Of a stretch of DNA of 6,608 nucleotides, positions 1-5,485 are shown piece after piece; position 1 is the stretch's first letter; every line of letters begins with the position of its first letter. Below the pieces are notes generated by a model. That model was not told the DNA's origin, ran no database searches, and was given only the letters and a program-made list of their open reading frames with translations. Position numbers and translations under genes: made by a program. Source of the stretch: an uncultured Actinomycetes bacterium (GTDB lineage Bacteria > Actinomycetota > Actinomycetes > Mycobacteriales > Mycobacteriaceae); contig CAIWCQ010000126.1 in NCBI GenBank assembly GCA_903911165.1, positions 1 through 6,608 of the forward strand, given 5' to 3'.

Positions 1-449
1 ACGGACTCGGCCTGCTCGACGCCGATGTGGTCTTCGCCGCAGAGAAGGAACTGCGGCGCTGGGACGGCCCACTGACCGGATACGAAATCCATCACGGACT
101 CCTGACCCGCTGCGCCGAGAGCACCTGGTTCACCGCCGAGGGCACCGCGCAGGGCTACCGACGCGACCAGGTGTTCGGCACCCACTGGCACGGCTTGCTG
201 GACAACGACGACTTCCGGCGGGACTGGATCGCCACCGCCGCAGCGGCGGCCGGCCGGACCGGATTCCGGGTGTCCGGCGACGTCAGCGTGTCTGCGCGTC
301 GCGACGCCCAACTGGAGGTGATGGCCGATCTGCTGACCGCCCACCTTGATCTCGATGCCGTGCTGGGACTGCTGGACGGTCCGCCGCCGGTCCGCCCGAC
401 CATCACCACTGCCGTCGGCCTGCCGACACGCACCCGTCGCCTACTCTGA
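1..449 (+). CDS. cobQ: Cobyric acid synthase, C-terminal part (5' end outside window)
   Basis: The frame is open from the window edge and encodes about 148 C-terminal residues. The enzyme makes four successive glutamine- and ATP-dependent amidations of adenosylcobyrinic acid a,c-diamide to give adenosylcobyric acid in cobalamin biosynthesis; it is cytoplasmic. What is visible is the end of the CobBQ-type class I glutamine amidotransferase domain: the run GLGLLD, then GYEIHHG, then [11 protein letters not shown] followed by FRRDW. In this family the histidine of the GTxxHG motif (codon at 189-191) is expected to be the glutaminase histidine. The catalytic cysteine and the N-terminal synthetase domain lie upstream of the window. 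The tail with [13 protein letters not shown] and DGPPP resembles mycobacterial CobQ. The full protein is usually near 490 residues, so roughly the last third is seen. Nothing suggests it is broken. Confidence 0.88.
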   Translation, partial: GLGLLDADVVFAAEKELRRWDGPLTGYEIHHGLLTRCAESTWFTAEGTAQGYRRDQVFGTHWHGLLDNDDFRRDWIATAAAAAGRTGFRVSGDVSVSARRDAQLEVMADLLTAHLDLDAVLGLLDGPPPVRPTITTAVGLPTRTRRLL

Positions 450-453
450 CGCC

Positions 454-1134
454 ATGCCCCCTGACGTCCTGCCAAGCTGGAGAGTGCCCGCGGTGGTATT
501 GGCGGCAGTCATAGTGCTCAGCGGCTGTTCCACCACGGTGTCGGGCACCGCAACGTGGCCGGGGGCTGTCCTTGAGCAGGCGATGCTGCGCCAATCCGAT
601 TTCCCGGCCGGGGTGCTGTACGACCGGATCATCGAGGACCCCGGTCAACCCGACGGTGCCGGTGAGCCCGGCCCGATGTTGTCGCGGCCGCAGGGGTGCT
701 CGAATGCACTGACCAACGTGATCGCTCAGTCGGCCGAGCGCGGGCCCGGGAGCGCGGCCAAATACGCGGCGTCCTACGACGGGGCACGCATCGCCATGAC
801 CCTGCTGTCGTGGAATCTGGACCTCGACAAGATCGAAGCGGCGGCCGGCCGCTGCGCGAAGTTCGAGGCCTTCTTCGATCCGGACTCCCCGGGCATCCCC
901 ATCACTACCGCCGAGTTGCCTGGTCTGGAACCTGGCGGGCTGGGTTATGAGCAGACGATGAAGCTGCGAAACTCTGCCAGCAGCATCTTCATGGCTTTCC
1001 AGAACATTGGTGATCACGCGGTTTTCGGAATTGCGCTACCGGCCAGTAACCCTCGTATCGAGGCCAAAGCCGAACTGCCGCAGACGTTTCTGGATGTCTT
1101 CGCCAAGCAGGTGGCCAGAATCCGTTCGTCCTGA
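454..1134 (+). CDS. Probable secreted lipoprotein, mycobacterial type
   Basis: The 226-residue product begins with a short basic stretch (SWR), a hydrophobic segment VPAVVLAAVIVLSG and a lipobox LSGC with Cys25 as the predicted lipidated residue. It should be exported, acylated by Lgt, cut by LspA and held on the outer face of the cytoplasmic membrane. After Cys25 comes STTVSGTATWPG, a start common in mycobacterial lipoproteins. The mature part contains only two further cysteines, Cys82 and Cys134, which could form a disulfide outside the cell. The soluble domain recalls small mycobacterial lipoproteins and PknH-type extracellular sensor domains, but I cannot assign a family firmly or a ligand. 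The ATG at 454 lies four bases after the cobQ stop with no good ribosome site, so translation may be coupled to cobQ. A GTG at 484 is an alternative start, but it would remove the basic n-region. Function unknown. Confidence 0.85.
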   Translation: MPPDVLPSWRVPAVVLAAVIVLSGCSTTVSGTATWPGAVLEQAMLRQSDFPAGVLYDRIIEDPGQPDGAGEPGPMLSRPQGCSNALTNVIAQSAERGPGSAAKYAASYDGARIAMTLLSWNLDLDKIEAAAGRCAKFEAFFDPDSPGIPITTAELPGLEPGGLGYEQTMKLRNSASSIFMAFQNIGDHAVFGIALPASNPRIEAKAELPQTFLDVFAKQVARIRSS

Positions 1135-1188
1135 CTGCCGCACGCAGTGTGATCCAGAGAAACCGCTTCGTCGGCCCTCGACGCGGAG

Positions 1189-1194
1189 TACCGT
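1189..1194 (+). promoter_or_regulatory. Possible -10 hexamer for a leaderless start
   Basis: TACCGT fits the TAnnnT pattern and ends six bases before the ATG at 1201, so transcription could begin at or next to the start codon. The matching -35 position (about 1166-1171, CTTCGT) is poor. A GGAG at 1185-1188 is 12 bases from the ATG, too far for a good ribosome site, which mildly favours a leaderless message. Confidence 0.3.
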
Positions 1195-1200
1195 ATCCCG

Positions 1201-1764
1201 ATGGTTGCGACGCTGATGACCGTCGACGGATTCCCGGTGCCGGTGAGTGTCGCCGGATCGGACAGAGGGCCCTACGTCGTGGTGTTGGGCGCGGCTGCGC
1301 ACCCTCCGGCCGCGTATGACGTGCTATGTCAACGCCTGCATATCGCATCGATCCGGACCGTTGTCATCGGCGCTGATAGCCGGCTGCATCACAAGGCGGT
1401 GACGGCCGTACTGGATACCCTGGAGGTCCCCTGGGCGGTGCTCGTCGGAGACCGGTTCGGGGCCGAGTTGGCGTGGGAGGCCGCGGCGGCGCGGCCCGAT
1501 CGGTTCACCGGGCTGGTGGTGATCGACCGTGGGCATCCGCGCGTTCCCGATCCGCAGGGCGTGATCAGGGACCCGGACTGCCCGCCGGTCGAAATGAACA
1601 CCACGGCCGTGGGGGCCAGCCCGGCAGCGCGGGCGATGGTCCGGGCCAGCCAGAGGTTCGTCTACGGCGACTTCCGGTTGGTGGAATCCGCCGGCCGGCG
1701 CAGTGCCGCCGAGTCGACAGCCCAACTGGCCGCCGAGATCGTTCTACGCTCCAGCACCTGTTAG
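1201..1764 (+). CDS. Alpha/beta-hydrolase-fold protein lacking the nucleophile serine
   Basis: The 187-residue protein follows an alpha/beta-hydrolase pattern: an early strand YVVVLGAAAHPP (oxyanion-loop region), a strand TVVIGAD, then PWAVLVGDRFGAELAWEAA, which is the nucleophile elbow, and FTGLVVIDRGHPRV, the strand normally carrying the catalytic acid. At the elbow the usual G-x-S-x-G reads G83-D84-R85-F86-G87, so arginine replaces the nucleophile serine. No clear C-terminal catalytic histidine is evident, and the protein is shorter than the usual 250-300 residues because little lid or C-terminal part is present. It ends naturally with QLAAEIVLRSSTC. I infer a catalytically inactive binding or scaffold protein rather than a recent wreck, as the frame is intact and codon use is normal. 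ATG at 1201 is chosen; ATG at 1216 is a possible alternative. It reads in the same direction as the lipoprotein and membrane-protein genes beside it. Confidence 0.75.
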   Translation: MVATLMTVDGFPVPVSVAGSDRGPYVVVLGAAAHPPAAYDVLCQRLHIASIRTVVIGADSRLHHKAVTAVLDTLEVPWAVLVGDRFGAELAWEAAAARPDRFTGLVVIDRGHPRVPDPQGVIRDPDCPPVEMNTTAVGASPAARAMVRASQRFVYGDFRLVESAGRRSAAESTAQLAAEIVLRSSTC

Positions 1765-1780
1765 GTACGCCCGGGTCCCG

Positions 1781-1788
1781 GGGGGAAG
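1781..1788 (+). promoter_or_regulatory. Ribosome binding site of the membrane-anchored protein gene
   Basis: GGGGGAAG lies eight bases before the ATG at 1797. It fixes that ATG as the start, although the reading frame is open much further upstream inside the preceding gene. Confidence 0.6.
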
Positions 1789-1796
1789 CGAGACTG

Positions 1797-2483
1797 ATGG
1801 CTGATACGCCCGTCTGGGTCATTCCGGCCATGACAGCGGCGTCGAGCCTGCTGGGCACGGTGGTCGGCGGGCTGGTCGGGTACTGGACGTCGACGAAAAT
1901 GCACGAGCGCACGTCGGCCGCCGAGGAGTCGCGGAGCCGCAACACGCTGCTGCGCGAAGGCGCGATCGCGTTCATCACCGGGATCGAAAAACTAAAAGCA
2001 GGCACCGCGCTGGAGCGGATAGCCCAGCGGTGGGGGCCGGCGGCCGCGCTGGTGATGTCACCCGAGACTGATGACGAAGAAGCCCTCGAGGCCGCGAGAA
2101 GGATCTATCCGGGGATTGAAGCCGGCGGGGGACGGATGCGAATTTTGATGCAACTGGCCAAGGAGACCGGAGTTCTCGACAATGAAGCGCGGGAAGTCAC
2201 GTCACTGCTCTCTGAAATCCGGCTGGCGGCGCCGGCCGATGTCGCTGACAGCGCTCAGCGGGTCGCCTACACCGCGATTGCCGCGCAGTTGACCGATGTT
2301 GCGGCGCCGGAACTCAACCGACACGCCACCTTCAAGTACAACTCGGCGGTGAACGAGTTCTTCAATCGGGTGCGACACCATATGAGGGTCGAAGACATCG
2401 AATTCGACGTTATCAACGAAAATCTCTTGATGGAAGTGCTTGAGCTGGAACGTGATTCGAAGTCCGAGCGCGCGCAACCCTGA
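1797..2483 (+). CDS. Membrane-anchored helical protein of unknown function
   Basis: I do not recognise this 228-residue protein. Residues about 5-30 form one hydrophobic segment, from WVIPAMTAAS to LVGYW, with a glycine-zipper spacing G20-x3-G24-x3-G28 that could favour packing of helices in the membrane. It is followed by a charged stretch (TSTKMHERTSAAEESRSRN), suggesting a single N-terminal anchor with the rest in the cytoplasm. The remainder is rich in Ala, Glu, Leu and Arg and looks mainly alpha-helical, with no visible enzyme motif and no cysteine. Spacing of 32 bases from the hydrolase-like gene and a strong ribosome site at 1781-1788 suggest co-transcription with it. The gene ends three bases from the stop codon of the convergent regulator gene. 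Orientation of the soluble part is an inference from the charge pattern. Confidence 0.8.
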   Translation: MADTPVWVIPAMTAASSLLGTVVGGLVGYWTSTKMHERTSAAEESRSRNTLLREGAIAFITGIEKLKAGTALERIAQRWGPAAALVMSPETDDEEALEAARRIYPGIEAGGGRMRILMQLAKETGVLDNEAREVTSLLSEIRLAAPADVADSAQRVAYTAIAAQLTDVAAPELNRHATFKYNSAVNEFFNRVRHHMRVEDIEFDVINENLLMEVLELERDSKSERAQP

Positions 2484-2486
2484 CGT

Positions 2487-3122
2487 CTAGCGGGTGATCC
2501 CACGCATGATCAGATCCGTCATCGCCTCGATGTGAGCCTGGGCGTCGAGGGGGCCGTCGAGGTCATCGAAGTACGACGAGATGCCCGTCAGGCTGAATGC
2601 CGCTTCGGCGCCATGGGCCACCAGAAAGAACAGGGCCCGCATCGTGATCGGATAGATCATGCCTGCGGTCTCCAATCGGCGCAGCAGTGCGCTGAAATGG
2701 GGAATGAGGGCGTAGAGGCTGGCCGCCATGATTACCTCGAGTTGCGGGGTTCGGCGCAGACCCTCCATGTTCATCAGCTGGCAGAACTCGGGGCGATGTT
2801 CGTTGACCACCATGAAACTGCGGATGATCTCGCGGACCTCGGCCAGGTCGTCTGCCGGCACCGGTCGGGCGGCCCGTTCAGCCTCCATCGCGGCGAACAT
2901 CGTCGTGAAGCCGTGGGTGATCGCGGCTTCGAAGATCTCCCATTTGCTGCCGAAGCGCCGGTTCAACGCACCGTGGCTCAGTCCGAGTCCGGTTGCCACC
3001 GTCCGCACCGACATGCCCTCGTAGCCATCGGCCGCGAACGCCTTGAACGCAGCCTCGAGGAGGACGTCGTCCTCATGGATCCGGGGCCGACCGCGGCCAC
3101 GCTTGATCGGGGGCGCATCCAT
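2487..3122 (-). CDS. TetR/AcrR-family transcriptional regulator
   Basis: The 211-residue protein has a basic N-terminal arm (KRGRGRPRIH, residues 7-16), then the TetR DNA-binding domain: VLLEAAFKAFAADGYEGMS, and the helix-turn-helix at about 38-57 (VRTVATGLGLSHGALNRRF) followed by GSKWEIFEAAI. The remainder is the variable helical ligand-binding and dimerisation domain; its ligand cannot be read. These proteins usually repress and are released by a small molecule. It is divergent from the enzyme operon starting at 3266, with a palindrome between them, so that operon is the obvious target, with possible autoregulation. I chose the ATG at 3122 because a TACTAT -10 hexamer lies seven bases upstream, fitting a leaderless message, and because the 14 extra codons of the longer version (ATG at 3164) have third-position A/T usage unlike the rest. 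The longer start remains possible. Confidence 0.87.
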   Translation of the reverse strand: MDAPPIKRGRGRPRIHEDDVLLEAAFKAFAADGYEGMSVRTVATGLGLSHGALNRRFGSKWEIFEAAITHGFTTMFAAMEAERAARPVPADDLAEVREIIRSFMVVNEHRPEFCQLMNMEGLRRTPQLEVIMAASLYALIPHFSALLRRLETAGMIYPITMRALFFLVAHGAEAAFSLTGISSYFDDLDGPLDAQAHIEAMTDLIMRGITR

Positions 3123-3129
3123 GGGCGAA

Positions 3130-3135
3130 ATAGTA
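3130..3135 (-). promoter_or_regulatory. Probable -10 hexamer of the TetR-family gene (leaderless)
   Basis: On the minus strand this reads TACTAT, a strong -10 match, seven bases before the ATG at 3122. That puts the transcript start at the start codon. No convincing -35 element stands at the usual spacing. A second minus-strand candidate, TATAGT at 3181-3186, would instead serve the longer start at 3164. Confidence 0.45.
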
Positions 3136-3176
3136 GACGGCGCGACGTTAATCCTTCGCGCCATTCACTCGCAACA

Positions 3177-3194
3177 GCCGACTATATTGTCGGC
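3177..3194. promoter_or_regulatory. Palindromic candidate operator for the TetR-family regulator
   Basis: GCCGAC and GTCGGC form perfect 6-base arms around the AT-rich spacer TATATT; symmetry continues imperfectly outward, to CAG on each side. Size and symmetry suit a TetR-dimer site. It overlaps the candidate -35 of the rightward operon and a possible -10 for the longer form of the regulator gene. A third CCGAC half-site occurs at 3216-3220. Which protein binds is inferred from position only. Confidence 0.55.
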
Positions 3195-3215
3195 AGTAAT
3201 CTACTAATGTAGGTT
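3187..3215 (+). promoter_or_regulatory. Candidate promoter of the isomerase-family / DsbA-like operon
   Basis: TTGTCG (3187-3192) and TAGGTT (3210-3215) are separated by 17 bases and could be the -35 and -10, giving a start near 3222 and a leader of about 45 bases. The -35 falls inside the right arm of the palindrome, so bound repressor would block polymerase. The -10 match is only moderate. Confidence 0.35.
3201..3212. repeat. Small inverted repeat in the divergent promoter region
   Basis: CTAC and GTAG are 4-base arms around TAAT. It lies between the candidate -35 and -10 of the rightward promoter and could be an accessory protein site, but arms this short can arise by chance. Confidence 0.25.
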
Positions 3216-3252
3216 CCGACCAGGGGCGGCTGCTCCGGCATCATTGAGCGAT

Positions 3253-3257
3253 GGAGG
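3253..3257 (+). promoter_or_regulatory. Ribosome binding site deciding the start at 3266
   Basis: GGAGG lies eight bases before the ATG at 3266. The earlier in-frame ATG at 3251 overlaps this site's own context and has no ribosome site of its own, so 3266 is the better start. Confidence 0.65.
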
Positions 3258-3265
3258 TTTCCACG

Positions 3266-4072
3266 ATGGCATCAGGCCCGGCGACGCGTAGCGTCGAGGA
3301 GCTTCGCACCGCTTTGAACAGCTGTTACTCAGCGGTGGAGGGATTGTGTGCCGGGCTCGATGAGGCCCAGTGGGCGGTGCAGTCGCTGTGCCCGGAGTGG
3401 ACGGTACGCGGGGTGGTTGACCACCTGACCAGTGTCGAGGCGGTGCTGGCCGGTTGGGTGCCCGAGGACGCCGCGGCGGTCCCGCCGTTCGAGCGGGCCG
3501 GGGAATTCCTGGCGCGGACCGCGGGCCTGCACGGGGCGCAGTATCTCGATGAGGTTCGGGCGGTCTTCGCCAGTCGCCGGCGCGATCTTGACGCGCTGTC
3601 GCAGGCCGATGTGGAGCGCCCGTCATTCACGCCGGTCGGCCCGGGTACCTACGGGAAGTTCCTGGCGATCCGGGTGTTCGATTTCTGGGTTCACGAGCGC
3701 GACATCACCACACCGTTAGGCCTGTCGACCGACGACACCGGGGTGGCCGCCGAGATCGCGCTGGCTGAGGTCGAAGGCTCGCTGAGTTACATCGTCGGCA
3801 AGAAGGTGGGCTTGCCCGACGGCAAGAGCATCGTCTTTCACCTCGACGGTCCGATCGCCGCCGACTATGCCGTTGCCGTAGACGGACGCGCCAAACGAGT
3901 TGAGCGCGTTGATAATCCAGACGTGGAAGTGAATACCGACTCGACGACGTTCATCCAGTTGGCCTGCGGGCGCATTGATCCGCAAGGCCCCATCGACGCG
4001 CGCGCGATCACCTGGACCGGCGATGCCGAACTCGGTGAGCGCGCCGCTCGCAATCTTCGGTACACGATGTGA
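3266..4072 (+). CDS. Maleylpyruvate isomerase family, mycothiol-dependent enzyme
   Basis: The 268-residue protein has the layout of actinobacterial mycothiol-dependent enzymes of the DinB-like superfamily. An N-terminal four-helix metal-binding domain contains [14 protein letters not shown] with His53, and [12 protein letters not shown] with Asp139 and His143. In the Corynebacterium maleylpyruvate isomerase the zinc ligands are two histidines and a glutamate at corresponding places; here the acidic ligand is Asp. A C-terminal domain follows (about 165-268, ending [16 protein letters not shown]), like the small C-terminal domain found in this family. Members use mycothiol as cofactor for isomerisation or thiol-transfer and detoxification, and most have unknown substrates, so true maleylpyruvate isomerase activity should not be assumed; no gentisate-pathway genes are in view. 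Its stop overlaps the GTG of the next gene by four bases, implying coupled translation. Expression is probably controlled by the divergent TetR-family protein. Confidence 0.85.
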   Translation: MASGPATRSVEELRTALNSCYSAVEGLCAGLDEAQWAVQSLCPEWTVRGVVDHLTSVEAVLAGWVPEDAAAVPPFERAGEFLARTAGLHGAQYLDEVRAVFASRRRDLDALSQADVERPSFTPVGPGTYGKFLAIRVFDFWVHERDITTPLGLSTDDTGVAAEIALAEVEGSLSYIVGKKVGLPDGKSIVFHLDGPIAADYAVAVDGRAKRVERVDNPDVEVNTDSTTFIQLACGRIDPQGPIDARAITWTGDAELGERAARNLRYTM

Positions 4073-4773
4073 CCGGGCGTCCGGAGTCCGTCGACTTCCA
4101 CTTCGATGTGATGTGCCCGTATGCCTATCAGACCTCGCTGTGGATTCGCGAGGTCAGCAGATTGACAGGGCTGCAGGTGAACTGGCGCTTCTTCAGTCTC
4201 GAGGAGATCAACCGCGTCGAGGGCAAGAAGCATCCCTGGGAGCGCGAGTGGTCCTACGGGTGGTCAATGATGCGCATCGGTGCGTTGCTGCGGCGGCAGT
4301 CGATGGCTGACCTGGACGCCTGGTACGCCCGGGCCGGCCGGGCCCTGCACGTCGAGGGGCACAAGCCGCACGAGCGGTCCGTCGCTCGTCACCTGCTGGC
4401 CGAGTTGGGTATGGATCCCGATCTGGTCGATGCGGCGATCGCCGATCCCAGTACCCACGACGAGGTGCGTGCCGAGCATCAGCGCGTCGTCGATGCCAAC
4501 GGTTACGGGGTGCCGACACTGTTCTTCCCAGACGGTCAGTGCCTGTTTGGGCCGGTGCTCGTCGACCCGCCGACCGGGGATGCGGCCGTGCGACTCTGGG
4601 ACGCCGTCGTCGCGTGGACGGAGTTCCCGCATCTCTACGAACTGCAGCGGCCGAAAACCCCCGCCGATGAGCAGGCGATCGCCACGGCGTTCCGCCCCTA
4701 CCTGCAAGCCCGAGACTGGGTGTCGATCAACCGCGGTGAAGTCGTCAACATCGACAAACCGACCGACAGCTAG
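4069..4773 (+). CDS. DsbA/FrnE-like thioredoxin-fold protein with a single-cysteine CPYA site
   Basis: The 234-residue protein begins with the thioredoxin-fold strand [18 protein letters not shown]. The active-site motif is C16-P-Y-A19, so the second cysteine of a CxxC pair is absent. The cis-proline loop is at GYGVPTLFF (V148-P149), after a helical insertion of about 100 residues, which is the DsbA/FrnE arrangement. The only other cysteine is Cys158, in GQCLFGP. It resembles the group containing mycothiol-dependent reductase Rv2466c of M. tuberculosis, which has CPWC, and also kappa-class glutathione transferases and hydroxychromene carboxylate isomerases, which do not need two cysteines. 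A cytoplasmic thiol transferase, reductase or isomerase using mycothiol is therefore likely; no signal peptide is present. GTG at 4069 overlaps the upstream stop, and the next Met (residue 15) would cut the first strand. The overlap with a mycothiol-family enzyme argues for a shared pathway. Confidence 0.83.
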   Translation: MTGRPESVDFHFDVMCPYAYQTSLWIREVSRLTGLQVNWRFFSLEEINRVEGKKHPWEREWSYGWSMMRIGALLRRQSMADLDAWYARAGRALHVEGHKPHERSVARHLLAELGMDPDLVDAAIADPSTHDEVRAEHQRVVDANGYGVPTLFFPDGQCLFGPVLVDPPTGDAAVRLWDAVVAWTEFPHLYELQRPKTPADEQAIATAFRPYLQARDWVSINRGEVVNIDKPTDS

Positions 4774-4800
4774 GTGCGGTGACGCTCGCCTCGTAGCAAC

Positions 4801-4821
4801 GTGTAGCACTATTCGCTACAC
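4801..4821. promoter_or_regulatory. Inverted repeat operator of the toxin-antitoxin operon
   Basis: GTGTAGC (4801-4807) and GCTACAC (4815-4821) are perfect 7-base arms with a 7-base spacer ACTATTC. An extra GTAGC at 4793-4797 stands exactly 10 bases, one helical turn, before the GTAGC of the left arm (4803-4807). The repeat overlaps the likely -10. It is the expected place for antitoxin and antitoxin-toxin complex binding in operon autoregulation. Confidence 0.6.
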
Positions 4822-4822
4822 T
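4817..4822 (+). promoter_or_regulatory. Probable -10 hexamer of the toxin-antitoxin operon (leaderless)
   Basis: TACACT fits the -10 pattern and ends six bases before the ATG at 4829, so the transcript probably starts at the start codon. There is no usable ribosome site before that ATG. It lies within the right arm of the inverted repeat. The -35 region around 4794-4799 (TAGCAA) is weak. Confidence 0.5.
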
Positions 4823-4828
4823 AGGGCG

Positions 4829-5083
4829 ATGGCCAAAATTATCCCGCAGCGAGAACTACGCAACGACAACGCGAAAGTGATTGAGGCCGTGACGGCGGGA
4901 GAGACGTTCATCGTCACCCGCAACGGGGAACCGGTGGCCGAACTCAGGCCGATCCGGGCGCACCGGCGCACCTTCGTCAGCCGTAAGGACATCGATGAAC
5001 TGGCTGCGGCCGACGTCCGAATCGACCACCGCCGTTTTCGCGCGGATCTTGATGCTGCCTTCGATCAGGGCATCACGCGGTGA
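4829..5083 (+). CDS. Phd/YefM-like (VapB-type) antitoxin
   Basis: This 84-residue protein has the Phd/YefM-type N-terminal domain: IPQRELRNDNAKVIEAV, then GETFIVTRNGEPVAELRPI, at about residues 5-47. That domain dimerises and binds operator DNA. The C-terminal part (about 48-84: FVSRKDIDELAAADVRIDHRRFRADLDAAFDQGI) is the charged, probably flexible region that wraps and blocks the toxin active site. The stop codon overlaps the toxin GTG by four bases (GTGA), giving coupled synthesis with the antitoxin first. Regulation is probably by its own binding to the inverted repeat at 4801-4821, with relief when proteases deplete the antitoxin. The ATG at 4829 follows a -10 hexamer directly, and the N-terminus matches the family start. 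Antitoxins with a Phd fold paired with PIN toxins are common in mycobacteria and are often annotated VapB; which numbered pair this is cannot be told. Confidence 0.9.
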   Translation: MAKIIPQRELRNDNAKVIEAVTAGETFIVTRNGEPVAELRPIRAHRRTFVSRKDIDELAAADVRIDHRRFRADLDAAFDQGITR

Positions 5084-5478
5084 CCGGGGCCGGGCTGCTG
5101 GACACCTCGGTGGTGATCGACTGGCACGACCCCGCGGTGCGGGCCGCGTTGCCCGACGAGGTGGCGATCTCGGCCATCACCGCCGCCGAATTGGCGGCCG
5201 GGCCACTGCTGGCCGGGGATGCGGCGGAGGCGGCCAGGCGACAGGCCCGACTCCAGGAGGTCGAGGCGACGTTCGAACCCATCCCGTTCGACGCTGCCGC
5301 CGCACGCAGTTACGGCCTCGTGGCAGCGGCTGCGCTGGGCAACGGCCCGCATCCCCGGACGAGGTTCGCAGACCTGCTGATCGCCGCCACGGCGCACACC
5401 CGCGGCCTCGATCTCTACACCCGCAACATCGCCGACTTCGGCGGGCTGGAAGACCTGATCCGGGTGGTCGGAGTCTGA
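5080..5478 (+). CDS. VapC-like PIN-domain ribonuclease toxin
   Basis: The 132-residue protein is a full-length PIN domain. The acidic metal-binding residues are all present: Asp8 in LLDTSVVID, Glu37 in ISAITAAELAAGP, Asp98 in RFADLLIAATA, and Asp119 after N116 in YTRNIADFGGL. VapC toxins are Mg- or Mn-dependent endoribonucleases that cut a defined tRNA or rRNA site and halt translation; the target here cannot be predicted. The order antitoxin then toxin, and the four-base GTGA overlap, are as expected for a vapBC operon. The GTG start gives LLDTS at the usual distance from the N-terminus. All catalytic residues and length look normal, so the toxin is probably active. Its stop codon is seven bases from that of the convergent permease gene, and no terminator hairpin is apparent between them. 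Confidence 0.92.
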   Translation: MTGAGLLDTSVVIDWHDPAVRAALPDEVAISAITAAELAAGPLLAGDAAEAARRQARLQEVEATFEPIPFDAAAARSYGLVAAAALGNGPHPRTRFADLLIAATAHTRGLDLYTRNIADFGGLEDLIRVVGV

Positions 5479-5485
5479 ACCCCGG

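Noticed and set aside
403..1017. Long minus-strand open frame (204 codons) opposite cobQ and the lipoprotein gene.
   Set aside because: Its product is Arg- and Gly-rich with no family resemblance, while the plus strand has a clear lipobox protein and CobQ motifs. Such antisense frames are usual in GC-rich DNA.
1473..1796. Upstream extension of the membrane-anchored protein through the hydrolase-like gene.
   Set aside because: The extension overlaps a better coding frame, its residues look like out-of-frame GC-rich translation, and the ribosome site at 1781-1788 points to the ATG at 1797.
2532..3212. Plus-strand open frame (226 codons) opposite the regulator gene.
   Set aside because: The minus strand carries an unmistakable TetR helix-turn-helix; the opposite product has no motif and no ribosome site.
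3251..3265. Earlier ATG as start of the isomerase-family enzyme.
   Set aside because: It lies immediately before the GGAGG that serves the ATG at 3266 and lacks a ribosome site itself. It adds only five residues and remains possible if the message were leaderless, but no -10 is seen at the right place.
4774..4828. Possible terminator after the DsbA-like gene.
   Set aside because: No strong stem with a U-run is present; the clear inverted repeat here overlaps the next promoter and fits an operator better.
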